DNA from: a bacterium
GTDB taxonomy: Bacteria > Cyanobacteriota > Vampirovibrionia > Gastranaerophilales > Gastranaerophilaceae
DNA length: 22,966 nt
Assembly (NCBI GenBank): GCA_017444705.1
Contig: JAFSWA010000016.1
Span: 1 to 22,966, forward strand
Direction: 5' to 3'
Positions 15,110 to 21,895 of the stretch are shown piece after piece. The position numbers and the translations under genes are program-made. The notes below the pieces were generated by a model that saw nothing but the letters and a program-made list of their open reading frames with translations, had not been told where the DNA came from and searched no databases. The first letter of the stretch is position 1. Each line of letters begins with the position of its first letter.

Positions 15110-15741
15110 TCATTTTTTGGCAATAAAATACTTCATAATCTTTTTCACCCCATTTTCAACTGAGACTGAATAATCATCGTCAACAAAATCCCAATAGTAG
15201 AATTTTTCGGGTTTTTTATCATCACAAAACCGATAGAAAATCGCCTCATCGGAATCTTCGTAAGCATATTTTACTTTGTCATAAATAATATAGCCTTCTT
15301 CTTCATCATCTATTTTTACCAAATCTACGGGGGTTAGATTTATATCATTCAATTTAAGTTTTTCTAAAACAATACTGACGATTGTATCATCGTCATCTTC
15401 AACCTCAACCCAAACTTTTTCGTCGCTTCCTTTGTCGCATTCAAGTTCCCACCAATAATAATCACCTTGCTGATAAAGATGTTTTGTAATAACTTTAAGG
15501 GTCATATCTTCCATATTTTTTCCAACCCCTCTTAATTGGAAAACACCGCCTTTATCAACATTAACAATATGGAGAGCATCTTCGGGCATTTTATAGATAT
15601 TCTTTTTTAAATCGGTATTTCTTTTCCAAATAATCACTGCCAATAAAACGGCTAAGGCAAGGAAAAAACACTTGGTCCTAATACAAAAACCAAAACTCCG
15701 ACTACTATAAGTGCCAATACTCCAAAAATTACATTATTCAT
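15110..15741 (-). CDS. DUF4178 protein; reading frame interrupted near its N-terminal membrane span
   Basis: The long frame (15110-15643, about 177 aa) has DUF4178 character: GVFQLRGVG, YYWWELECDKG, WVEVEDDD, and YIIYDKVKYAYEDSDEAIFYRFCDDKKPEKFYYWDF in series. It has no good start: only TTG at 15643, without a ribosome site and in the middle of a hydrophobic span. A separate ATG at 15741 has a good GGAG site, reads MNNVIFGVLALIVVGVLVF, and stops at 15652 in another frame. Joining the two frames at the run of six T on the coding strand (15663-15668) would give a continuous membrane-spanning N-terminus leading into the DUF4178 domain. The break is equal to one missing T. It may be a real mutation, slippage-dependent expression or a sequence error. 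Confidence 0.65.
15663..15668 (-). other. Homopolymer at the apparent frameshift in the DUF4178 gene
   Basis: Six T in the coding strand. One more T would fuse the ATG-started frame (15741) to the long DUF4178 frame. See the gene entry. Confidence 0.5.
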
Positions 15742-15751
15742 AATAACTCCG

Positions 15752-16537
15752 CTAATTATCTAATTCTTTTTTTAAATCAGCCGTAGAATCCTTACCTGCA
15801 TCGGTGCTTTCCCCATTTGATGAAGATGTTTTATCAGTCAGCATTTTCATTTTTAATTCCGCCAACGCCCCCTGAACATCATCTGAATAAGTCGTACCTA
15901 TTGCTTTATCGATTTCTTTATCAATGTCGCTTTCAAGATATGTCATCTCGTCATAAGCGGAAGCAAGTGCTTCTTCTTCCTGAATTTTTGTTTTCATATC
16001 TTCTAACATTGCGGTTGTTGACTCCGAACCTATTGAAGATAACTGCTGGTTAATTTTCTTTGTTGATTTTGCAATTTTATATCTCGCTTTCATCGTTGTT
16101 AATTCAGATTCCCAATGATTAATCTGTGTTTTTAAATCGGCGATTTTTGATTCCATTTTTTGAGTATTAGCTTCATACATCTGTAAATCTGCCGATAATT
16201 TTGTAATTTCTTTAATTGCATTATTTTTTTTATTCAAAGCTTCCGATGCCAATCTGTCAGCTTCTTCCTGAGAGATTTTTCCGCTTTGTGCATTTTGTAA
16301 AAGCATTAAGGCCTTTCTTTCGTAATCGGCAGCAATTTGCTTTCTGTCTTCAAGGTTTCTTCTTGTTGTTATTGCTATTGCTTTAATTTCAGCCAAACCT
16401 TTAAGACTCTCGTCATAATTTTGCTTTAAATCACGAACGGACTGCTCCGCCAACTTAACCGGATCTTCAAACTTTGATAACAGTGCATGAGCATTTGATT
16501 GTATAAACTTAAAAAATCTTTGTATTAAACTTGCCAT
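15752..16537 (-). CDS. pspA: PspA/IM30 family protein (YjfJ-like)
   Basis: A 261-aa protein beginning MASLIQRFFKFIQSNAHALL, the amphipathic N-terminal helix of PspA/Vipp1/IM30. Then comes FEDPVKLAEQSVRDLKQNY and a long Lys/Glu/Ala/Gln-rich coiled coil (about 25-190), a less regular C-terminal region and a short Ser/Gly/Asp-rich tail. The family forms ESCRT-III-like assemblies that bind and protect the inner membrane. I choose ATG 16537, with AAGGAG 7 bases upstream, over a TTG at 16564, which lies inside the preceding gene and has no site. Its place next to DUF2170 and DUF350 follows the E. coli yjfIJ..L order rather than the classic pspABC operon, so it is the yjfJ-type paralogue. Confidence 0.9.
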   Translation of the reverse strand: MASLIQRFFKFIQSNAHALLSKFEDPVKLAEQSVRDLKQNYDESLKGLAEIKAIAITTRRNLEDRKQIAADYERKALMLLQNAQSGKISQEEADRLASEALNKKNNAIKEITKLSADLQMYEANTQKMESKIADLKTQINHWESELTTMKARYKIAKSTKKINQQLSSIGSESTTAMLEDMKTKIQEEEALASAYDEMTYLESDIDKEIDKAIGTTYSDDVQGALAELKMKMLTDKTSSSNGESTDAGKDSTADLKKELDN

Positions 16538-16553
16538 TTTTATTCTCCTTATT

Positions 16554-16952
16554 CTATTTTGCAAACTCTATTAATTCATCCATATATTCAACCATAGCGA
16601 TTGAAAGACTGTCTATTGTACCCTTTATTTCATTCAAATCAAGGTTTTCCAATTGAAGCGTATCTCTGAAAATAACCTTTGTTGCATCATCATTGACAAC
16701 AAAAGCTCCATGAACCAAACCTCTGTTCATCTGTAAAAGTTTCAAATACATATTTGCATCTTGTCTTTTTTCTTCTTTAATATCAAAAATAAATTGTTCA
16801 AATACCAAAATCGGGCTTTCGCAATCTATAATGAGGTTATTAATACCCATTCTTTTGTTTGAAATAACAACCATTTCCTGTTCCGAAAATTCATTTTGTA
16901 TCTCATAACCTAATTCAAATAAATAATCCTTTACCTTTTGAAAATCTGCCAT
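16554..16952 (-). CDS. DUF2170 family protein (YjfI-like)
   Basis: A 132-aa soluble protein without signal or membrane span. Features are FQKVKDYLFELGYEI, then VVISNKRMGINNLIIDCESPILVFEQFIF, then LLQMNRGLVHGAFVVNDD...VIFRDTLQLENLD. The LLxMN(R)..VHGAF..D....V.F.DTL.LENLD pattern matches the DUF2170 family, including E. coli YjfI, which is encoded next to the PspA paralogue YjfJ. The fold suggests a chaperone-like or adaptor role, but the function is unknown. It is the first gene of the long minus-strand operon, with AAAGGAG before the ATG and a strong promoter 20 bases further up. Confidence 0.8.
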   Translation of the reverse strand: MADFQKVKDYLFELGYEIQNEFSEQEMVVISNKRMGINNLIIDCESPILVFEQFIFDIKEEKRQDANMYLKLLQMNRGLVHGAFVVNDDATKVIFRDTLQLENLDLNEIKGTIDSLSIAMVEYMDELIEFAK

Positions 16953-16973
16953 GTTTTTAACTCCTTTTTTTTG

Positions 16974-17002
16974 ATTATAACAATGAAATACAAATTTAAC
17001 AA
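16974..17002 (-). promoter_or_regulatory. Sigma-70-type promoter of the DUF2170-PspA-polyamine-phosphonate operon
   Basis: On the minus strand: TTGTTA (17002-16997), a 17-base spacer, then TATAAT (16979-16974) with the extended TG. The predicted start is near 16967, giving a leader of about 15 bases. This is the only strong promoter I see for the whole ten-gene run down to 7985. Confidence 0.75.
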
Positions 17003-17014
17003 TATATAAAAAGT

Positions 17015-17043
17015 TTGTAATATTTTCACAAATATGTTATACT
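17015..17043 (+). promoter_or_regulatory. Sigma-70-type promoter of the STAS-phosphatase operon
   Basis: TTGTAA (17015-17020), a 17-base spacer, then TATACT (17038-17043) with an extended TG. The predicted start is near 17050. Its -35 is 12 bases from the -35 of the divergent PspA-operon promoter, so the two share one control region. Confidence 0.75.
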
Positions 17044-17069
17044 TATCAACATAAAGGAGATTTAGTTTT

Positions 17070-17384
17070 ATGGAAATAAATTTAAACAGAACAGGCATTT
17101 TCACTCTTAATGTTTATGCAAAAGGCAGATTGGATTTGGATTCCGCAGTTGAATACGGTCAGAAAATTACAGACTTTATATACGATAGCGATGAAGAAAT
17201 TAAAGAATTGGTTTTGGATTTTTCCGAAATTACATTTATTTCAAGCTACGGCTTAAAAGTAATTTTAGAGCTATATAAGAAAATGAAAGAAACGGAAGGT
17301 TCTTTGAAAATCAAAGGAGTTTCGGAAGAAATTAAAAAATCATTTAATTTAGTTGGATTTAACAAATTTTTAGCACTTGACTAA
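17070..17384 (+). CDS. STAS-domain anti-sigma factor antagonist (SpoIIAA/RsbV-like)
   Basis: A 104-aa single STAS domain. The region LVLDFSEITFISSYGLKVIL (48-67) matches the SpoIIAA/RsbV phosphorylation loop (D-x-S-x-x-x-F-x-D-S-S-G-L). The usual Asp before the loop Ser is Ser here (ISSYG), and S59 aligns best with the phosphorylated Ser. Such proteins switch between free (dephosphorylated) and kinase-bound partners. AAAGGAG lies 10 bases before the ATG. Its stop codon overlaps the next ATG (TAATG), coupling it to the phosphatase/kinase protein that would set its state. No sigma factor is encoded nearby, so the output may be a sigma factor or another target. Confidence 0.85.
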   Translation: MEINLNRTGIFTLNVYAKGRLDLDSAVEYGQKITDFIYDSDEEIKELVLDFSEITFISSYGLKVILELYKKMKETEGSLKIKGVSEEIKKSFNLVGFNKFLALD

Positions 17385-19717
17385 TGTTTAAAACAATAAA
17401 ATCTAAATTTTTGGTATGGACTTTTGTAATGCTTGCTGTTTTGATGCTTGCATTTGTTTCTTATATCGGAATTTTCAGAATGAAAATGAAACAGTTAATG
17501 ATTCAAAATTACGGGAATTCCATTAATGCTTTTGTTCAACAATTAGATGATAAAGTTATAAGAGCCGTTGATAATTCAAAAGACCTTGCACTGCTCGGAA
17601 GTCTTTATTATAAGACGGACAGAAGCATTCCGCTTACAAATAAATCAATTATTAAGCTTTTTGAAAATTATGAAAACTCCTTGGGCGGAGGAATTTGGTT
17701 TGAACCTTATGTTGTTAACAAAAACCAAAAGCGGAATTGTTTTTATGTTTACAGAAACAAAAACGGCAAACTTATTTTAGATGAAGATTTTGCCAGCGAT
17801 GAGTACGACTATCATAATCAAGGCTGGTACAAACAAATAATGAGTCAAATAGACAAAAAACATGATACCGCATGGTCACTTCCCTACTATGAAAATCAAG
17901 GTAGTGAAACAATGATGATTACTGTCGGAACAGGGATTTTTGACGGAGATAAATTAATCGGACTTTCAACCGTTGATTGGGAATTAAATACAATTTTTGA
18001 AGAGATTAAAGAAATGAAGCCGCTTGAAAAAGGGTTCAACATGTATGTTCAAAAAGGGAAAATTAAGGACAGTTTTTCTCTTTTTGCAAGCAAAAAAGAT
18101 AATTATATTATTACAACCGATGACCCGAATCTTGACAATAATGCTCTCGTAGGGAAAACCCTTGATAATATTCCATGGTACAAGGATAATCTGTACTACA
18201 TAACATATTTTGATTATAACGGCAAAACTTATGTACCTTTTGTCAGAAATACAATAAACGGTATGCTTCTGATTATTAATATACCAAAATCCGAAATGTT
18301 CAAAGATATTGATAAATTTGTATTTAACATGTTTATTGTCATGGCATTTTTGGGAATTTTTATACCTATTCTTGTCTATGCAGGTTTGAACAGATATATA
18401 ATTAATCCGATTGATAAATTAACTTTATTTGTTAAACAGATAGGTAAAGGGGAAGATGTTAAAATTAAAATTGAAAAGCCCACAGAATTTAAACAACTTG
18501 CATCAACTTTTGACAAAATGACAAGTGACATCAAAGCAATTACAAAAGAAAAAGAAAAAATAAATTCCGAACTTACCATTGCAAAATCAATTCAAACATC
18601 AAGTCTGCCGAGTACATTTCCGGCTTTTCCCAACGTAAAAGAATTTGATATTTATGCTTCAATGGAACCGGCAAAAGAAGTCGGCGGGGATTTCTACGAT
18701 TACTATTTTATTGACAAAAATAATAATTTTATGTTTCTTATAGCGGATGTTTCAGGTAAAGGTGTTCCTGCCGCATTATTTATGATGACGACAAAAACTC
18801 TCATTAATAATTTATCTCAGATAGGTTATGAACCAAAAGAGCTTATTAAAATTATTAATAAAAAAGTTTGCGAAAATAATAAAGAGGGGCTTTTTGTAAC
18901 AATGTTTAGCGGAATTGTCAACATAAAAACAGGCAAAACATATTTTGTAAACTGCGGGCATAATAAACCTCTGATTAAGCATCAAAACGGCAAATACGAA
19001 TATCTTGAACTTGATAATAATATGCCTCTCGGAGTTTTTGAGGACACGGAATTCAGTATTTATGAAACCGAACTTAAAAAAGGTGATATAATTTTCACCT
19101 ATACCGACGGAATAACCGAAGCAATTAACCCTGAAAATGAAATGTACGGAGAAAACAAACTTGAAACTTCACTGAATAATATCGAAACGGATAATATTAA
19201 TGAGATAGCTTTGAGAGTAAAACAAAATCTTAAAGAATACACAAAAGAAGCTCCGCAGAGTGATGATATAACAATACTTTGCTTCAAATATAACGGAGAA
19301 CAAAAAATGAATATCAAAACATATAAAGATATTGCAAAAAGAGAAAACTATAAACCTTTCTGTAATTGGCTCCATTCTTCATTGAAAGAATTTGGTGTTA
19401 ATAAAGAACTATTTAATAAGATTGATATGTGTTCGGAAGAGATATTTGCGAATATTTCTTTCTATGCTTATGGTGAAAATGAGGGCGAAATTGAAGTATC
19501 TGCTCAAAAAACCGACAATGAGATTATATTGAAATTTGAGGATTCCGGAATAGCATATAATCCTTTGGAAAAACCTGACCCTGATATAACTTTGCCGCCA
19601 ATGGAAAGACCTTTGGGCGGTTTGGGAATATATATGGTCAAAAATATGGCAAAAGACGTGACCTATGAACGAAATGACAATAAAAATAAATTAATATTGA
19701 TTTTTGAAATATTATGA
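17384..19717 (+). CDS. Cache-HAMP sensor with PP2C (SpoIIE/RsbU) phosphatase and RsbW-like HATPase domains
   Basis: A 777-aa membrane sensor. TM1 is 9-31. The extracytoplasmic domain (35-305) is of dCache type, with IWFEPYV and GWYKQI. TM2 is 312-333, with HAMP at 335-385 and a coiled linker to about 405. The PP2C/SpoIIE domain has GGDFYDYY (434-441), ADVSGKGVPAALF (454-466), CGHNKPL, DGITEA (575-580) and QSDDIT (625-630). The C-terminal HATPase_c of the anti-sigma kinase type (about 650-777) has an EE..N box (685-690), EDSGIAYNP (719-727) and LGGLGIY (744-750), so both catalytic domains look intact. The phosphatase would dephosphorylate the STAS protein encoded just before it, and the kinase domain would rephosphorylate or bind it. 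The external ligand is unknown. Confidence 0.92.
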   Translation: MFKTIKSKFLVWTFVMLAVLMLAFVSYIGIFRMKMKQLMIQNYGNSINAFVQQLDDKVIRAVDNSKDLALLGSLYYKTDRSIPLTNKSIIKLFENYENSLGGGIWFEPYVVNKNQKRNCFYVYRNKNGKLILDEDFASDEYDYHNQGWYKQIMSQIDKKHDTAWSLPYYENQGSETMMITVGTGIFDGDKLIGLSTVDWELNTIFEEIKEMKPLEKGFNMYVQKGKIKDSFSLFASKKDNYIITTDDPNLDNNALVGKTLDNIPWYKDNLYYITYFDYNGKTYVPFVRNTINGMLLIINIPKSEMFKDIDKFVFNMFIVMAFLGIFIPILVYAGLNRYIINPIDKLTLFVKQIGKGEDVKIKIEKPTEFKQLASTFDKMTSDIKAITKEKEKINSELTIAKSIQTSSLPSTFPAFPNVKEFDIYASMEPAKEVGGDFYDYYFIDKNNNFMFLIADVSGKGVPAALFMMTTKTLINNLSQIGYEPKELIKIINKKVCENNKEGLFVTMFSGIVNIKTGKTYFVNCGHNKPLIKHQNGKYEYLELDNNMPLGVFEDTEFSIYETELKKGDIIFTYTDGITEAINPENEMYGENKLETSLNNIETDNINEIALRVKQNLKEYTKEAPQSDDITILCFKYNGEQKMNIKTYKDIAKRENYKPFCNWLHSSLKEFGVNKELFNKIDMCSEEIFANISFYAYGENEGEIEVSAQKTDNEIILKFEDSGIAYNPLEKPDPDITLPPMERPLGGLGIYMVKNMAKDVTYERNDNKNKLILIFEIL

Positions 19718-19755
19718 TTAAAAAATATATGAAATGAATGAACTTAAAAAATCGT

Positions 19756-19761
19756 TATACT
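19756..19761 (+). promoter_or_regulatory. Possible -10 box before the small secreted protein gene
   Basis: TATACT lies 18 bases before the ATG at 19780; no convincing -35 is seen. The preceding phosphatase gene ends only 62 bases upstream, so readthrough is also possible. Confidence 0.3.
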
Positions 19762-19779
19762 GAATATAAGGATGTATTT

Positions 19780-20142
19780 ATGAATAAAAAATTACTAATT
19801 ACAGCTTTATCAATCATGTTGTTGGGTTCGATTGTTGTTATAGCTTCTGAAACAACATCAAATTCAAATTCGCAGACTCAATTTGAAAGAGGAATGACTC
19901 CTCCGAACGGACAAAATTTCGAAAACGGGCAGCCTCCGCAAATAAATGGGAATTCTGCGTCAAATCAGCAATTTAACGGCAGACGACCAAGTAAAAAACC
20001 CGACTCAAAACCCGGTGGAGACAGAACTCCTCAGGAATGGGAGAGCGATAACGGACAAACTCAAAACACAAACACTCAAAACAACAGACCGCCGATGCCG
20101 GCAAATAGCAGACAAACTACATCAACTTCCGAATCAAAATAA
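19780..20142 (+). CDS. Small secreted Asn/Gln/Pro-rich low-complexity protein
   Basis: About 120 aa from the ATG at 19780 (MNKKLLITALSIMLLGSIVV), which has AAGGA at good spacing; an upstream ATG at 19738 lacks a site. An N-terminal Sec signal (two Lys, a hydrophobic core, cleavage probably near VIAS/ETT) is followed by a disordered region rich in N, Q, S, P, G and T. It contains PPNGQ and GQPPQ, then basic RRPSKKPDSKPGG and RPPMPANS. There are no Cys and no known domain. Secreted unfolded tails of this kind are often cell-wall or surface linkers; no function can be assigned. It lies after the sensor phosphatase gene and before a terminator. Confidence 0.65.
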   Translation: MNKKLLITALSIMLLGSIVVIASETTSNSNSQTQFERGMTPPNGQNFENGQPPQINGNSASNQQFNGRRPSKKPDSKPGGDRTPQEWESDNGQTQNTNTQNNRPPMPANSRQTTSTSESK

Positions 20143-20147
20143 AACAA

Positions 20148-20170
20148 AAAGAGCCGAAATTCGGCTCTTT
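20148..20170. terminator. Two-way intrinsic terminator
   Basis: AAAGAGCCG pairs with CGGCTCTTT across a 5-base loop (AAATT). The hairpin is flanked by A-rich sequence on the left and T-rich on the right, so it can end transcription from both convergent neighbours (stop at 20142 on plus, stop at 20175 on minus). Confidence 0.85.
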
Positions 20171-20174
20171 ATTA

Positions 20175-21536
20175 TTAATAAAGCTGTTTTTTCCCTTTTA
20201 TAGCTTTTGTCAAATTCTCAATTATATTTTTTGCGGCATTGGTATTTTCAAACCCCAATTCTTTAAAAACAGCTTCTCTTTCCTGTTTTTTTCTGTCGTT
20301 ATTTTTTATCACTACGTCATCGAGATATTTCATCAAATCATAAGGATTTTTTGCTTGATAAAAAGTATTAAAGATTTTTTGTGCCGGTTTTGCGGGATAA
20401 AGCTTGCTTTTTGGAGAAATAAGATGAATTGTAGGTTTTCTCATACAGAAATATTCCGTTAAAAAAGAAACACTGTCAGTAATTAAGGCTTTTGATTCAC
20501 TGAACAGTTCAACATAAGAAGAATCATAACAGCATTTTGCAAAACTTTCCCATTCGGCATAATAATCATCAATCATTTGAGGATGCCAGCCAATATTTTT
20601 CAATATTTTTCTCAATGTAGGATGAGGCTTAAATACCCAGTTTATTTCGGGATGTTTTCTTGCATAATCAAGCATAATAGGACCGACCGAAAGAAAAGTT
20701 GCCAAATTTTCCTGATTATAATTTCTTTCAATTTTTATTGACCAATGGGGTGCATATATAACATATTCTTTATTTTCGGTTTCCTTATTTTTTTGATAAA
20801 GAATTTCGTCAAGCATTGTATGTCCGATTCCGTATATATTGTAGTTTATGGGTTTCGTGTACTTCTTATATATCTTTTCCCAGCTTTTATTTAACACATA
20901 ATGCCTGAATAAATATGTATGAAAAGGCATACAGTCCATATTTAAAACCCCGTAACTTGATATGTAATACGGAATATAGCAAGTTAGTGCATAATCGGAA
21001 ACCTTTTGGGGAGCATGTATTTTATCAAGCCCCCAAGGCTGCTGGTAAAATACAATATCAGGCTCAAATGCGGATAAATCCACCGAACTTTCTTTTTCCG
21101 CATCATAGGCAAATACATAATCAATTCCTCTGTTTTTAAAAAATTCCGCATTTGAATTTAGAATATTTATTTTTTCTTCTTTTTCAAGATGTAATTGTAA
21201 ATCCGCTATGGTTATTGCAACAACAGGCTCATATAACTTTGATTTTTGCATTAAGTCATATAACGACTGTACTTTCCATTTTGAAATATCGTTAATCAAA
21301 AATAAAACCTTTATTTTATTTTTTTTTCGCAGTCTTTTAATAATATTTTTGTACTTTTTCCTCAAAATTTTGTATTCACTGAAATCAAAAAAGTAAAATC
21401 TGAACCCAAATATGGTCAAAACTTTTATTTTTCTGCCGTTTTTGAGTATTAAATCCGAATAAGAAAACTTTTTTTTATAAAAATCAGTATATTTTATAAA
21501 ATTTTTATCAATTTTTATTTGAAACATTCCCGACAT
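20175..21536 (-). CDS. CDP-glycerol glycerophosphotransferase-family protein (TagB/TagF-like)
   Basis: A 453-aa protein without clear membrane spans. The C-terminal half has the family landmarks YAPHW (261-265), FKPHP (302-306) and LITDSVSFLTEYF (351-363), the last being the D-S/Y-S-S motif of the teichoic-acid polymerase family (GT-B-like fold). YQQPWGLDKIHAP (164-176) fits the domain interface. Relatives transfer glycerophosphate or other alditol phosphates from CDP donors onto surface glycans. The donor and acceptor here are unknown. The start at 21536 has GAGGAG 8 bases upstream, preferred over the internal ATG three codons later. The gene is transcribed alone. Confidence 0.8.
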   Translation of the reverse strand: MSGMFQIKIDKNFIKYTDFYKKKFSYSDLILKNGRKIKVLTIFGFRFYFFDFSEYKILRKKYKNIIKRLRKKNKIKVLFLINDISKWKVQSLYDLMQKSKLYEPVVAITIADLQLHLEKEEKINILNSNAEFFKNRGIDYVFAYDAEKESSVDLSAFEPDIVFYQQPWGLDKIHAPQKVSDYALTCYIPYYISSYGVLNMDCMPFHTYLFRHYVLNKSWEKIYKKYTKPINYNIYGIGHTMLDEILYQKNKETENKEYVIYAPHWSIKIERNYNQENLATFLSVGPIMLDYARKHPEINWVFKPHPTLRKILKNIGWHPQMIDDYYAEWESFAKCCYDSSYVELFSESKALITDSVSFLTEYFCMRKPTIHLISPKSKLYPAKPAQKIFNTFYQAKNPYDLMKYLDDVVIKNNDRKKQEREAVFKELGFENTNAAKNIIENLTKAIKGKKQLY

Positions 21537-21555
21537 AATAAATTCTCCTCATTTA

Positions 21556-21584
21556 ATTATAAATAAAATTAATATCTGAAACAA
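21556..21584 (-). promoter_or_regulatory. Promoter of the TagF-like gene
   Basis: On the minus strand: TTGTTT (21584-21579), a 17-base spacer, then TATAAT (21561-21556). The predicted start is about 13 bases before the start codon. Confidence 0.65.
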
Positions 21585-21627
21585 GTAAAAAAAAATATAG
21601 TTTTTTCTAAATAAACTTTCATTGCTC

Positions 21628-21656
21628 TTGAAATTTTTATAAAAATGTGATATAAT
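21628..21656 (+). promoter_or_regulatory. Strong sigma-70-type promoter upstream of the prepilin region
   Basis: TTGAAA (21628-21633), a 17-base spacer, then TATAAT (21651-21656). The predicted start is near 21663, about 33 bases before the 40-codon ORF and about 230 before the prepilin start. Confidence 0.7.
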
Positions 21657-21695
21657 AATGATATAAAATAGTAAAAGGTATAGGATAATTTTAAT

Positions 21696-21818
21696 ATGAT
21701 GATGGAAGATAATAAAATATTTAAAGTTCCCCCACCCACCCACGAAACGCACTCGGTTAGCGGATTTCAGGGTTTTACATTTTTGGAAATCATACATTTT
21801 AAAAAGTCGTGCTTTTAA
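21696..21818 (+). pseudogene. Truncated prepilin-like leader ORF (40 codons)
   Basis: Three ATG codons in a row open a frame after AGGA, preceded by a strong promoter. It translates as MMMEDNKIFKVPPPTHETHS followed by VSGFQGFTFLEIIHFKKSCF and a stop. GFTFLEI is the type IV prepilin cleavage/N-methylation signature (G, then F, with Glu at +5), but the hydrophobic helix that should follow is missing. The PTHETHS stretch resembles leader sequences I recall from gut prepilin-like families (memory, not a search). I read it as a remnant 5' end of a prepilin gene or an inserted leader fragment; a small translated leader peptide is the alternative. Confidence 0.5.
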
Positions 21819-21827
21819 GTATGATTT
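21787..21827 (+). repeat. Long hairpin in the prepilin leader
   Basis: AAATCATAC (21787-21795) pairs with GTATGATTT (21819-21827), and an inner TTAAAAAG/CTTTTAA stem closes on a TCGTG loop. It spans the stop codon of the 40-codon ORF. There is no T-run directly after it, so it is not a clear terminator. Confidence 0.6.
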
Positions 21828-21895
21828 CTTGTCGTGTTAAAAAAGCAGATTAAGTTTTAATGAAATAACTAATGAAAAGAGGTATAAATAAAAAA

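Larger units (their letters stand above)
21537..21895. other. Divergent intergenic region (about 360 bases)
   Basis: This stretch holds two divergent consensus promoters, a 40-codon prepilin-like leader ORF in a GC-richer patch (about 21727-21775) unlike the very AT-rich surroundings, and a 41-base hairpin overlapping the end of that ORF. No RNA gene is recognised. Confidence 0.7.

Noticed and set aside
16538..16564. Longer PspA starting at the TTG at 16564
   Set aside because: It overlaps the DUF2170 stop, has no ribosome site, and adds nine residues before the conserved N-terminal helix that begins MASLIQRFF.
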